64,000 bases of DNA from Tenacibaculum aiptasiae (GCF_008806755.1 NZ_WAAU01000003.1:200541-264540); one strand, 5' to 3'; numbered from the stretch's first letter, positions 25,536 to 33,917 are shown. Numbers and translations are program-made. Notes: generated by a model from the letters alone, not told the origin.

Positions 25536-26153
25536 TTAGGCAATCCATACCTGAGTTGATGAGCATATTTCCCAATCATTTTTAATTTTTTTAAATACTA
25601 ACACATACCCGCCACCATTTGTATTATTAGACTGATTGGAATAATATAATAAAGCTTTATTTTTTTTCTTGTTAAAACCTATTCTGGATAATGTTAATAA
25701 ACCTTGAGCTTCTTCTCCGTAAGTTTCGTAAAACTTTTTCCAGCCATTATAAATTGAATTTTTTAAAACTTCATTTATTTGTTGATTTTCTAGTATAACG
25801 ATGTTCTTTTGAGTATAAAAATTGCCTTTAATTTTAACAGGAGATTGATTTTTAAGAAGAAAATTATCAAAAGTTTCTTTATCTAAACAAGGTAACCTGT
25901 AATTAAAATTACCGAATTCTATTTGTTCTGTATCCTGAGTTATATCAACAATTGTTGTTTTTTCTGTAATTACAATTTTTTTTGCTTTATGAAATGAATT
26001 TATGATTTTGGATAATATCTTTTTATTATCATTAACTGTAATTGTTGAATCAGAGTTATTTAAGTTTAAAGTGTTTTTTGAAGGTTCTTTTTCTATCTTT
26101 TTGCAACCAATAGTTAAATGCAATATGAATACTAAATAGAAATATTTTTTCAT
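25536..26153 (-). CDS. Hypothetical lipoprotein
   Basis: Signal peptide and lipobox (TIGC, cysteine 17), then a polar linker rich in S, T and N, and a soluble domain of about 130 residues. The C-terminal part (GGGYVLVFKKIKNDWEIC) resembles the end of small NTF2-like or DUF-type lipoprotein domains: strands closing with a tryptophan. Function unknown; surface or periplasmic location likely. Confidence 0.66.
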   Translation of the reverse strand: MKKYFYLVFILHLTIGCKKIEKEPSKNTLNLNNSDSTITVNDNKKILSKIINSFHKAKKIVITEKTTIVDITQDTEQIEFGNFNYRLPCLDKETFDNFLLKNQSPVKIKGNFYTQKNIVILENQQINEVLKNSIYNGWKKFYETYGEEAQGLLTLSRIGFNKKKNKALLYYSNQSNNTNGGGYVLVFKKIKNDWEICSSTQVWIA

Positions 26154-26269
26154 TTTATGCTAGGTAAGGACTTTGTGTAATTGCCAATTATAAAATTAAA
26201 TTTAATTTAATGTTTTTTGATTTAGACTTTTGTTAGTATTTCCGATTATAGATTGTAGGGAACTAGCAA

Positions 26270-26893
26270 TTATTTTTTTCGTACTCTTAGTTTTTCAACT
26301 TCTTCAATTGATAATCCAGTTGATTCAGATATTGTCTTTTCATCAATACCTTTTCTTTTCAACTGTTTAGCAATTTCAATTTTCTCTTTTCGTTTGGCAA
26401 TTTCAGTGGCTTCTTTTTTTATTCGTTCGGCCAATACATATGGTGGAACATACTTTGTACTTTTTTCTAACTCTTCTAAAAGTCCAATGTCCTTAAAACT
26501 CAAATAGCTTTTGTTTGATACAATTAAATGATCAATCACTTTTAAGTCAACAATAATACCCACTTGTATTAGTCTGTCTGTAATGTCTTTATCGTCTTCA
26601 GAAGGTTTTAATTCACCACTTGGATGATTATGGCAAAGAATGATATTAACAGCTCTTTTTTGTAAAGCAAAGCTAAAAACTTCCATAGGTTCAACTAATG
26701 TTTTATTAACTGTTCCTAAGCTGATTAATTCGATAAAAAGAATTCGATTGTTATTTTCCAATCCAATTACCCAGAAGTGTTCTCGGTTTTGGTCAATTTT
26801 TTGTTCTCGAAGCAGAATCTTTTGCATAATTCCGTACATATCATCGGAATTAAGCACTTTGATTTTTTCAGATTCTGTTAGTTTTATATTCAT
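26270..26893 (-). CDS. RadC-type JAB domain protein
   Basis: 207 residues. JAMM/JAB metal site HNHPSGELKPSEDD: H88, H90, S98 and D101 with the glutamate expected in the preceding strand (FIELISLG). This is the C-terminal half of RadC; the N-terminal helix-hairpin-helix of full RadC is missing, as in the anti-restriction-type JAB proteins carried by mobile DNA. After the JAB domain come a lysine/glutamate coiled coil and an HTH-like tail (DEKTISESTGLSIEEVEKL) of the kind found in Rpn-type transposase relatives. The enzyme activity is not known for this family. Confidence 0.85.
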   Translation of the reverse strand: MNIKLTESEKIKVLNSDDMYGIMQKILLREQKIDQNREHFWVIGLENNNRILFIELISLGTVNKTLVEPMEVFSFALQKRAVNIILCHNHPSGELKPSEDDKDITDRLIQVGIIVDLKVIDHLIVSNKSYLSFKDIGLLEELEKSTKYVPPYVLAERIKKEATEIAKRKEKIEIAKQLKRKGIDEKTISESTGLSIEEVEKLRVRKK

Positions 26894-27079
26894 AGCATAA
26901 ATGTAATGCTTTATTTTAAAACCGAAGAGGGATTTTTATGCTTGTGTTTAATGGTTTTGTATGACTGTTTTTTTATGTGAAAGTTAGCGGTTTATTTCGG
27001 GTTTAGCATTAGCCGTATTTGTGTTTATATATTGTTGTTATGTCGTTTTATTTTCAAAAAAACCATTTTAGAACTGTTA

Positions 27080-27172
27080 TTACTCCAAAAATTTTTTAAA
27101 AACAGCGTGGACTTGGGCATTGCAAATAGATGATGCTAAAAAATAAAATAATATATAAACTTTCAATTTCAT
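27080..27172 (-). pseudogene. Truncated exported protein (signal peptide only)
   Basis: A 30-codon ORF begins with a typical signal peptide (MKLKVYILFYFLASSICNAQ) and stops ten residues after the predicted cleavage site. It is followed by sequence ending in GACATAACAACAATATATAAA, an array boundary. Most likely a secreted-protein gene that lost its body; a tiny exported peptide is possible. It explains most of the non-coding stretch 26894-27228. Confidence 0.5.
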
Positions 27173-27228
27173 TTAATGAATCACAGGCATTGTTAGTCAC
27201 AGCTTTTTAATTCGGTTAGTATTTTTCT

Positions 27229-27636
27229 TTATTCAGTTATTTCAGTAAGCTTTAAATCTAGTTCCTTGATAACTTGATCAATGTTAAATTCAAAATTTTT
27301 AGGAATGTTGATTGTAGCAATACTTCCAAGGTCGACTTGCCAAAAACCACCTCTTTTACTCAATTCCTCTCCAAGCATTCTGTAGTCTGATTCTTTATAT
27401 TTAGGAGCTAATCTAAATCTACGAGTAATAAATTCTGATTCCTTTGTTATTTTTACAACCTCGTGTTCATTTTCAGAATTAATTTTGGTTTCAAATTCAG
27501 TGCCTAAAGTGAGTTGGTAATTGAATATATGATTATCAATCATTCGAAATTGGTTTACTGATATTTGTTCAACCCAAAGAGTAGTTGTTACTTTTTCTCT
27601 TTCGTTATGAATTTGAATTTCAACTTCTTTCATCAT
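27229..27636 (-). CDS. DUF4265-like protein
   Basis: 135 residues, cytosolic, mainly strands with a C-terminal helix. LWVEQISVNQFRMIDN and IFNYQLTLGTEFETKI match the opening of DUF4265 proteins (usually 'W.e.l..g.y.ldNiPf'), and FWQVDLGSIATINIP the later part. DUF4265 genes are frequent single genes in mobile regions and are often suggested to be immunity proteins. A second ATG lies one codon downstream, equally possible. Confidence 0.6.
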   Translation of the reverse strand: MMKEVEIQIHNEREKVTTTLWVEQISVNQFRMIDNHIFNYQLTLGTEFETKINSENEHEVVKITKESEFITRRFRLAPKYKESDYRMLGEELSKRGGFWQVDLGSIATINIPKNFEFNIDQVIKELDLKLTEITE

Positions 27637-27814
27637 TTTTGAACTTTACTTATTATCTAAAGAAGTAAAAAATGTATTAAGATTGTCTTATTCATATTTA
27701 CTCAATATTTTTTTCATTTAGTTCTAAATCTCACATTTGTTTTAATTAAACATAAAGTATTTTTACTTCTTGAACTAAAACTTTCAATAAAACCTATTCT
27801 ATGACAACTCTTTT

Positions 27815-28207
27815 TTAATTTATTTTTTCAAACTTTTGATAATACCCTTCATTAGAAATAAAACTTAAAATCAAAAACTGCCTTTTTAATTCAAAACCAA
27901 TTGTTGCAATATTTGAATTTTGACAATTTGTAGTTATTGTATTATTAGAATAAGTTCCTGAGCTTATTATTTCTTTTGAATAAGGATTGCACAAAGAACC
28001 GTTAGTTGTTATAGTCCCATTAGCTTTAAATTCAATTGTTTTGTTACTTTCAACTGCTTTAAAAGTTCCACTTCCGTTACCAGGGTCTGCCAAAACTTCT
28101 ATTAATTTCCAGTTTCCAACTAATTCTACATTTGAATTTAGTTCATGATCATTGTCGCAAGAAAATAGAATTCCGATTGTTGTTAAAATTAATACTATTC
28201 TTTTCAT
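27815..28207 (-). CDS. Lipocalin-like lipoprotein
   Basis: Signal peptide with lipobox (LFSC, cysteine 17). VGNWKLIEVLADPG followed by IEFKANGTITTNG is the opening of lipocalin-like lipoproteins common in Bacteroidota (glycine-x-tryptophan then a strand). The domain, about 105 residues, closes with FELKRQFLILSFISNEGYYQKFEK. Probable outer-membrane-associated ligand binder; ligand unknown. Confidence 0.72.
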   Translation of the reverse strand: MKRIVLILTTIGILFSCDNDHELNSNVELVGNWKLIEVLADPGNGSGTFKAVESNKTIEFKANGTITTNGSLCNPYSKEIISSGTYSNNTITTNCQNSNIATIGFELKRQFLILSFISNEGYYQKFEKIN

Positions 28208-28334
28208 AATACTTTTAATGTTTATTTATTAGATGTAAAAGTTTTGATTTGGTTGCGTTAAATTGCTTACAATTTGTTTTATTTTTTAGACTTCTGATTC
28301 TTACTTGTTGTTAACGTTTGAGCTAAACTATGCT

Positions 28335-29003
28335 TTAATGCTGTTTGGGTATTGTTATAGGTAGTTTTTCTTTTTCTCTCGATACTAATTTTAGATTTTT
28401 AATCTCGTTCTTAAATTCAAAATCTTCACAATCGAATTCATAAATACTCTTGGTCAGATAATAATTTCCATTTTCAGAATTAATACTTCGTTTTATTAAC
28501 TCTCCCTTTTCTCTCCCCATAGTGCAGTCGCGTTCTTCAGAATAGAATTTAAATTGACTTATGATTTTTTTGTTTTTATCAATCTCAAAATATTCATGAA
28601 GAGTAACAATATGTGGAACAGAAGTAGTTGGTAAAAAGATTTTATATAAAACTTGATTTTGATTGTTTTTTAAATCATTTGATAACTTAAATGTTCCAGA
28701 GTGATATTTATAGTTTAGTCGTTCGATTTTATCTATTATTTTCTTTTCCGCTATTAAATACAATAATGCTTTATATTCTCCAGTTAAGATAGATTGAAAA
28801 CTTGTTGTTAAGATCTCATAGTTATTATTTCTCAGTAGACTAAAGATGTTATTTGAAATTCTATTTTTCTGGATTGAATTGCCTGCATATTCATCTTTCA
28901 AATCAGATAATACTAATTCTTGATTTGTAAAAATCTGCTTTTGTGCATGACAACTAATGATTATAATTAGAAAGGGTATTAGTATATGAAATGTATTTTT
29001 CAT
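28335..29003 (-). CDS. Hypothetical lipoprotein
   Basis: Signal peptide and lipobox-like IISC (cysteine 18). The mature part, about 205 residues, has YKIFLPTTSVPHIVTLHEYF and a cysteine pair. The C-terminus (ITIPKQH) is encoded by ATAACAATACCCAAACAG, an array boundary motif. Signal and upstream region resemble the lipoprotein at 14934, and the remnant at 29072 repeats the end of the neighbouring HAD gene, suggesting both regions derive from one duplicated pair. Confidence 0.66.
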   Translation of the reverse strand: MKNTFHILIPFLIIIISCHAQKQIFTNQELVLSDLKDEYAGNSIQKNRISNNIFSLLRNNNYEILTTSFQSILTGEYKALLYLIAEKKIIDKIERLNYKYHSGTFKLSNDLKNNQNQVLYKIFLPTTSVPHIVTLHEYFEIDKNKKIISQFKFYSEERDCTMGREKGELIKRSINSENGNYYLTKSIYEFDCEDFEFKNEIKNLKLVSREKEKLPITIPKQH

Positions 29004-29071
29004 TTAGCAATTTTAATATTTAAAGCAAGATGGAAGGAACCCATATAATTAAGGTCATATATTGTTTTATG

Positions 29072-29126
29072 TAGTTTTTATATTTCGCTAACCTCTTTTT
29101 TCAAATCTTTTTACATTTTTGGATGT
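29072..29126 (-). pseudogene. Remnant of HAD phosphatase C-terminus
   Basis: In one frame it reads SKNVKRFEKRG-stop-RNIKT, matching SENVRRIEKRGWRNIKT at the end of the HAD protein at 15423. The tryptophan codon TGG has become TAG. It lies upstream of the lipoprotein at 28335 in the same relative position as the intact HAD gene relative to 14934. Only the last 18 codons remain. Confidence 0.72.
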
Positions 29127-29140
29127 CCTTATGACTATAA

Positions 29141-29243
29141 CTTATTTATTGATATTCAATGTTAAGTATATAGGGCTGTGTTTTGATGCTTCTTTTTCAA
29201 TTTTTTTGAATCTAATGTACTCAATGTGTGTATTTTTGTAATT
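29141..29243 (-). repeat. Array repeat, copy 12
   Basis: Minus strand: AATTACAAAAATACACACAT, TGAG, TACATTAGATTCAA, AAAAATTGAAAAAGAAGCAT, then AATAAATAAGTTATAG at the gene-proximal end. The TTG of the promoter-like part is changed to TTA. Confidence 0.85.
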
Positions 29244-29255
29244 AAGCTTGCATGT

Positions 29256-29774
29256 TTATGAAAGAGATTGATCGTTGAGGTGTTGTTGTATGTTTTTGTT
29301 TTTTTTAAATTCTGCTAGTACTAGGTTTTCTAGTCGTTCAAAGTTATAATTCAATGTGTTTGATGTTATGGTAATAGGAGTGTAGTATTTACTCATATTA
29401 GCTTTCATTAGTTTTTTTTGTGCTATGTTTTTAGCTTTTTTAATATATTTTTCTGGGTTGTTAACGTCAATCAATAGAAACTTTGTTGATACTACTTGTT
29501 CGGTTCGAATTCCTGTAATGTCTTTCCATTCAATTAAGCCAATACTTGTAGCATTGGTGTTGTCAGTAATTCCTTTTGAATCGATTTTTAAACCGGTTTT
29601 GAAATCAAATAATTTTGATAACCCATAGATTCCTGTTGCTCCAAAAAATAGTATTCCAATTATTCCCATTACATTCCATAAGATAAAGTAACATGCATAT
29701 ACAAAACCGATTGAACAAAGTGTTAATAATCCAATTTTTAATTTGTTAAGAGGTATTTTAATTTCTGAGTTCAT
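29256..29774 (-). CDS. STM3941-like membrane protein
   Basis: 172 residues with an opening IKIPLNKLK, two membrane helices at about 14-30 and 33-50, then GLKIDSKGITDNT and GLIEWKDITGI in a PH-like soluble domain; these features match STM3941-family proteins. The C-terminus (NIQQHLNDQ) is encoded in the array boundary ACATACAACAACACCTC. Location: inner membrane, soluble part in the cytosol. Role unknown. Confidence 0.7.
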   Translation of the reverse strand: MNSEIKIPLNKLKIGLLTLCSIGFVYACYFILWNVMGIIGILFFGATGIYGLSKLFDFKTGLKIDSKGITDNTNATSIGLIEWKDITGIRTEQVVSTKFLLIDVNNPEKYIKKAKNIAQKKLMKANMSKYYTPITITSNTLNYNFERLENLVLAEFKKNKNIQQHLNDQSLS

Positions 29775-29830
29775 TTTGTGAATAATAAATATAAGCTTGA
29801 TTTATAAGTGAGTTTATTGATGTTAAGTTT

Positions 29831-30301
29831 TTATATCCAATCCATTGATAAGTTTTCTGTTTTCAAAAATTCTCTTGGAGTAATTTGTTCTTTTCCTATG
29901 TCTTTTAATATTTCTTGAGCTATTTGTGAAACCTTTACCCAATCTGGATCATTTCTTTTCATTTTGTTGCCCAATGTATTGTTTATCATTGGACTTATAG
30001 TTTCTCTCAATAAATATATTTTCTCTCTTACAAATAGAGGAAAATGATAAGGTTTTGAAATTGCATTGATTGTTTCTTGATGAAAAATAAACCCCAATTC
30101 TTCATCTAGTGTTTCTGCATATTCACAAATATCGTCTATACCTTCTTTTTCGTAATTCATAGCGATGATCTGAAGTATATAATTTATTAAATTATATATA
30201 TGTCTCTTTATTTTTGGAATTTTTTCTGAATCATTTCCATTATAATAGAATATAATTAAAGAATCATTGTTAAAATCTTTTATTTCGAATTTCTTACTCA
30301 T
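29831..30301 (-). CDS. Hypothetical soluble protein
   Basis: 156 residues, mostly helical, no signal peptide. The middle (ICEYAETLDEELGFIFHQET) is acidic; the end (IGKEQITPREFLKTENLS) is distinctive. No recognised family; size and context fit the other single units. The start is preceded by ATATAAATAAGCGG, an array boundary. Confidence 0.62.
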   Translation of the reverse strand: MSKKFEIKDFNNDSLIIFYYNGNDSEKIPKIKRHIYNLINYILQIIAMNYEKEGIDDICEYAETLDEELGFIFHQETINAISKPYHFPLFVREKIYLLRETISPMINNTLGNKMKRNDPDWVKVSQIAQEILKDIGKEQITPREFLKTENLSMDWI

Positions 30302-30313
30302 TTTTTCTAATGA

Positions 30314-30441
30314 ATACCGCTTATTTATATGTGGGGGTTTTTTAAGTGTTGACAGTCAATTTTTGCAAATCTAATGTACTCAATGTACTTTGGTTTTGCA
30401 AATAAGGTAGAAGAATTGGTTATGAGAGGTGTTGTTATATG
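30314..30441 (-). repeat. Array repeat, copy 13 (with distal extension)
   Basis: Minus strand: ATATAACAACACCTCTC, CATAACCAATTCTTCTACC, TTATTTGCAAAACC, AAAGTACATTGAG, TACATTAGATTTGC, AAAAATTGACTGTCAACAC, then ACATATAAATAAGCGG. It keeps both ends of the unit boundary. Confidence 0.9.
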
Positions 30442-30457
30442 TTTGTATTTAAATACT

Positions 30458-30493
30458 AATAGTGCCAATATCAATATTGATATTGGCACTATT
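30458..30493. repeat. 36-bp perfect palindrome
   Basis: Each arm is AATAGTGCCAATATCAAT, so the 36 bases form a perfect inverted repeat without a loop. It sits 35 bases beyond the stop of the gene at 30528 (minus strand), where a terminator is expected, but no T run follows in that direction. Could be a strong hairpin terminator or a cruciform/regulator site. Confidence 0.9.
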
Positions 30494-30527
30494 TAATGCT
30501 TTTTATATTATACGATAATCTATATTT

Positions 30528-31118
30528 TTAATTTGAATTGGACTGAATGTCGAAATGTTTTAAATAACCCTCTATTGGTTCCATTCCCATTTCCTTTCTT
30601 CTTTCGTTTACTGTTTCTGGATTTTCTAATTTATATAATTTACCATTATTTATTTGTGAACCATATATCTGAGGCTTCCCTTCATCCATTAATATTCTAT
30701 CTTTCATTAAAGCATATTGCTGTTTGGATAAGTCTCCATTTTCTACCGCTTTTTCTATTTGTGGAAAATACTTTTTTCTGATTTTTTTATTACTATGTTG
30801 CAGCCCCAACCAGATGGCATTCATTTGTTTTTGAGATACCTCCTTTAATGTCGGCATTCCACATTTTTCAATAATGCTTATTACTAATTCTTGATTTTTG
30901 TGATCTTCTTTAGCGTACTTAATGAGGTCATTTGCTTTTCTAATCCTTTGATCGCTTTCATATACTTTGCTCAAGATTTGTTGTTTTTTACTGCAGTCTA
31001 TCTCAATAAGATCTACTGAACCTACATAAACAAATTTGTCTTTATTTATAAATAAAAATGTTGAAATTGCTACTATTAAAACAGCAAATATGCTCAGGAA
31101 TACTTTTCTCTTTTTCAT
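30528..31118 (-). CDS. DUF6624-like protein
   Basis: Membrane anchor at residues 6-24 and a soluble helical domain of about 165 residues. DQRIRKA near 57, QHSNKKIRKKYFPQIEKAV, QYALMKDRILMDEGKPQIYGSQ follow the DUF6624 pattern: D-Q-x-x-R then a 'H......K..YlP...kA...g......YA.l.DR.l...g..Q.YGtQ' block. The C-terminal part is charged. Function of the family is unknown; the anchor suggests a periplasmic domain. Confidence 0.72.
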   Translation of the reverse strand: MKKRKVFLSIFAVLIVAISTFLFINKDKFVYVGSVDLIEIDCSKKQQILSKVYESDQRIRKANDLIKYAKEDHKNQELVISIIEKCGMPTLKEVSQKQMNAIWLGLQHSNKKIRKKYFPQIEKAVENGDLSKQQYALMKDRILMDEGKPQIYGSQINNGKLYKLENPETVNERRKEMGMEPIEGYLKHFDIQSNSN

Positions 31119-31290
31119 TTTTTTAGAATTTATTTTTTGATTTAATATAATTCATAACAGTTTTGTTATTATTTGTGTAAAATCGATTTTCAATAACTGA
31201 GCCAAGTAAAATTCTAAGACAGTTTGTCTTTTTAAAAGACTTATTGACTGGTTGTTTTCTATTAATATAGAATTGTTTTTAGAATCTATT

Positions 31291-32049
31291 TTAATGATTA
31301 TGAGTTGCTTTTCCCTGATATTTAGGTTTTATTTCATAAAGATCTATTCCGTTAGGTTTGTTCCTTAAGATTTCATTAATTAATTCAGCTTTTCCACCTA
31401 TAAATGTCATTGGGCAATCATAATCTGTAATTATAAACCAATCATTTCCTTTTGTTGGATAGATTGCATTTGGACTATTACTAATTTCGGGTTCAAAATC
31501 AAGAACTTTTGGTAATTCAGATAGTTTTCCTCGTAAAATCTTATTTTCTAAAGACTCTTTTGTTTTTAAAAGGCTATAAAAGAAATCAGATTCTAAGTCT
31601 CCATAATTTTTAATCAATAATTGAATGATAAATTCCAAATCAGAAAACTCCGCTTCTCCTTCAGCAGGATACCATATGTATTTGGGCCAATCATTATCTT
31701 CTCTAAAATATTTATCCGCAATTTTTTCTTTTATATTTTTTGCCGTTTCTAACTTAAATTCTTCATTATATTTTTTGAAGAATTCGAAATACGTTAATCT
31801 TTTAAAGTCTTCGTCATTGATATCTTTTTCTCTTAAAAAAGAGACAGTTTTATTTAGTTTTTCTGCTTTATAGTTTATCCAGAAAGGATGAAGGAGAATA
31901 AGGTATTTTTCAAAATTGGGAGGACTACACATAGCTTGTAAATACCAAAAAAAGTTGTCATGATTGATTTTTATGTCAAGCTTTATTCCAGGTCCAAATT
32001 CAGCAAAGGGTTTAATCCATTTTGGTATATCATCTTTTACAAAGATCAT
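31291..32049 (-). CDS. Hypothetical soluble protein
   Basis: 252 residues, cytosolic. The end contains DWFIITDYDCPMTFIGGKAELINEIL, a motif (D-x-x-x-TFIGG) that recurs in small immunity-like proteins; the rest is helical and charged. No exact family. Its ATG lies 2 bases after an array repeat; the 172 bases upstream of the next gene (31119-31290) hold nothing recognisable. Confidence 0.6.
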   Translation of the reverse strand: MIFVKDDIPKWIKPFAEFGPGIKLDIKINHDNFFWYLQAMCSPPNFEKYLILLHPFWINYKAEKLNKTVSFLREKDINDEDFKRLTYFEFFKKYNEEFKLETAKNIKEKIADKYFREDNDWPKYIWYPAEGEAEFSDLEFIIQLLIKNYGDLESDFFYSLLKTKESLENKILRGKLSELPKVLDFEPEISNSPNAIYPTKGNDWFIITDYDCPMTFIGGKAELINEILRNKPNGIDLYEIKPKYQGKATHNH

Positions 32050-32050
32050 A

Positions 32051-32096
32051 TTTCTTTTTCAATTTTTGTAGACCTAATGTAGTTATTGTGTTTTTT
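32051..32096 (-). repeat. Array repeat, copy 14 (short)
   Basis: Minus strand AACTACATTAGGTCTAC, AAAAATTGAAAAAGAAATAT, followed directly by the start of the 252-residue protein. Distal parts are missing; the gene to its 3' side ends within it. Confidence 0.78.
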
Positions 32097-32679
32097 ATTT
32101 CCAAGGTTCTATTTGTATATTTTCCCACCTCTTTTTAAAACTATTGGTCATTTTAATATAATTATCCTCACTCATTGTGATTTTATTTGGTTTTACAAGC
32201 ATATTAAAAGCATCCTTCAATCCGTATGGTGCATATATTTGGTACTCTTTTGTTTTTCGAATTCCAATTGCAAATGCTGAAAGCCAAGTTTGTATTCCGT
32301 TTTCTGTTTTATTAAATGGTTTTATCTTATTTCCGAACTTTTCCGGATACCATTCATGAACATATGCTTGATTGGTTATATCGAGAGGGAATTTATGACT
32401 TATTAATTTTTCTATTTCTAATTGATGGACTTTTGATTGCTCCCTTTTTTCGTTTTTTGAATAGTATACGATATCAAAATCTTTTACATTTTTAAGTGTT
32501 GATTCTCCGTTTAAATTATTCCAAATTATTTGTGTTATTGCTCCTCCTGCAACATAATAATCTTTTAATCCATACTTTGTACAAGCCTCTATTGTTTCGA
32601 CTATTTCGGGACAATCTATGATTAGTGAAATTAGCTTTTCTTTAAGCAGTTTATTTTTCTGTGTGTTTAATGTATTCAA
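32095..32679 (-). CDS. Nucleotidyltransferase-fold protein (DUF925/NTP_transf_6)
   Basis: 194 residues. YVAGGAITQIIWNNL and NVKDFDIVYY give the two blocks of the NTP_transf_6 family (GG-A motif and the DFDI metal-binding strand with the aspartate pair). Predicted cytosolic nucleotidyltransferase of unknown substrate. The start is TTG at 32679, placed inside an array repeat; no ATG is available upstream, so the repeat supplies the first codons (M-N-T-L-N-T-Q), in the same frame as in other copies. Confidence 0.8.
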   Translation of the reverse strand: MNTLNTQKNKLLKEKLISLIIDCPEIVETIEACTKYGLKDYYVAGGAITQIIWNNLNGESTLKNVKDFDIVYYSKNEKREQSKVHQLEIEKLISHKFPLDITNQAYVHEWYPEKFGNKIKPFNKTENGIQTWLSAFAIGIRKTKEYQIYAPYGLKDAFNMLVKPNKITMSEDNYIKMTNSFKKRWENIQIEPWK

Positions 32680-32702
32680 TGTATGTTGATGGTGTAAAGG
32701 GA
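32652..32702 (-). repeat. Array repeat, copy 15 (coding overlap)
   Basis: Minus strand: CACCATCAACATACATTGAA, TACATTAAACACACAG, AAAAATAAACTG. The TTG at 32679 within it is the start of the nucleotidyltransferase gene. Confidence 0.85.
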
Positions 32703-32704
32703 GG

Positions 32705-33094
32705 TTATATTCCTACTATTTTTACAATTTCGGTTCCGTTTGTTAGTTTTTGATTCAGTCTGCAGGTGTTTACTATTTTTCCACTATAAAAAGTTTCAAA
32801 TTCCATTGTGATTTTTTTGTTTTCTATTTCACAAATTACATCTCCGCTTTTTACAATGTCCCCTGGCTTAACATACCATTTTGTTAAAATGAACCCTCTT
32901 TGGTTTCCCGTTGTTGGTAGGAAGATTGATTGGGTTTTTCCTTTTTCTAATTTGGTTTCTGTTTGGGTTGAGGTAGTTCCCTTTTTCTCCATTTCTTCTT
33001 TTGTTTTGAAGTTTGGATTGCTTTTTAAATCGTTTATAACCGTATTTCGGTTTTCATTGGAAAGAAATAGTTTACGGATTAGAGATTTTATCAT
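32705..33094 (-). CDS. Biotin/lipoyl attachment domain protein
   Basis: 129 residues. After a basic linker, residues 52-129 have the barrel of biotinyl/lipoyl domains: GFILTKWYVKPGDIVKSGDV, then CEIENKKITMEFETFYSG in the modification turn, with NKK in the position usually occupied by a lysine between two conserved residues. The lysine may be the attachment site but the usual M/D-K-M/A context is changed. Also similar to HlyD-type barrels. Cytosolic; no carboxylase or dehydrogenase partner nearby. Confidence 0.68.
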   Translation of the reverse strand: MIKSLIRKLFLSNENRNTVINDLKSNPNFKTKEEMEKKGTTSTQTETKLEKGKTQSIFLPTTGNQRGFILTKWYVKPGDIVKSGDVICEIENKKITMEFETFYSGKIVNTCRLNQKLTNGTEIVKIVGI

Positions 33095-33114
33095 TTATAA
33101 GATTGATTTTGCAG

Positions 33115-33196
33115 TAAGTATAGCGTTGTATTTTGATGTTTTTTTTCAATTTTTACGAGCGTAATGTACTCAATTTATATTGATGTTTTAAACTGA
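33115..33196 (-). repeat. Array repeat, copy 16
   Basis: Minus strand: AACATCAATATAAATTGAG, TACATTACGCTCG, TAAAAATTGAAAAAAAACAT, AAAATACAACGCTATAC. The CACTTG end is missing. Confidence 0.83.
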
Positions 33197-33307
33197 TATA
33201 ATAGAACTATTATATAGTATTTTTTGTTTTCAAGTTTTTATTTCAGAAAACGAATTTAGTTGTATTCATAGCAATTACAATTATACCTTGTTGATAACTA
33301 GATTTTT

Positions 33308-33763
33308 TTATTTAAAATGCATTTTCATTCCTTCGTGAGTAGCTTTAAAACCTAAGTCTTCATAGAATTTAATGGCCTTTGATCTTTTTTTATCAGATGT
33401 AAGTTGTAATAAATGAGCATTTCGTTCTTTTGCTCTATTAATTGCCCATTCAAACATTGTTTTTCCTATTCCAAGGTTTCTTTGGTCTTTTCGAATTCTA
33501 ACTGCTTCTATTTGTGCTCTAATACCACCACGATAAGTCAGATATTGGATAAATGATAATTGTAAAGTTCCAATAATTTCAGAGTTTTTATTTTCGATAA
33601 CAATCAGTTCTTGATTTTGGTCAGAATTTATATTTTCGAAAGCGTTAAGATATTCTGCTGGTAATGGTGTTTGAAAATCTTCTCTTGTTTTTCCTAGTTC
33701 GTCATCTGCAATCATTTCCACAATTTTTGAAACATCATTTTTTGTCGCTTTTCTAAATTTCAT
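33308..33763 (-). CDS. GNAT-family N-acetyltransferase
   Basis: 151 residues, one GNAT domain: opening strand FRKATKNDVSKIVEMI, later IRAQIEAVRIRKDQRNLGIG (acetyl-CoA-binding RxxGxG as QRNLGIG), and ATSxx-like FYEDLGFKATHEGM. Catalyses acetyl transfer from acetyl-CoA to an amine; substrate unknown. The 3' end has GTTATCAACAAGG and the 5' end ATATAAACAAGATAGC, array boundaries. Confidence 0.87.
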   Translation of the reverse strand: MKFRKATKNDVSKIVEMIADDELGKTREDFQTPLPAEYLNAFENINSDQNQELIVIENKNSEIIGTLQLSFIQYLTYRGGIRAQIEAVRIRKDQRNLGIGKTMFEWAINRAKERNAHLLQLTSDKKRSKAIKFYEDLGFKATHEGMKMHFK

Positions 33764-33782
33764 TATTGAGATTAGTTTTTTA

Positions 33783-33916
33783 GCTTGTTGCTATCTTGTT
33801 TATATGTGGAACTTTTGCGTGTTTACAGTTAACATTGATGTTCCTTTTTCTTTTTTTGTAAGTCCAAAGTACTAAATGTATGTTGGTGTTGCAAATGGGG
33901 ATTTGTTAGTTGTTGT
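33783..33916 (-). repeat. Array repeat, copy 17 (full length)
   Basis: Minus strand: AGAACAACAACTAACAAATC, CCCATTTGCAACACC, AACATACATTTAG, TACTTTGGACTTAC, AAAAAAAGAAAAAGGAACAT, later ACATATAAACAAGATAGC before the GNAT gene. TACTTTGG replaces TACATTAG. Confidence 0.87.
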
Positions 33917-33917
33917 T

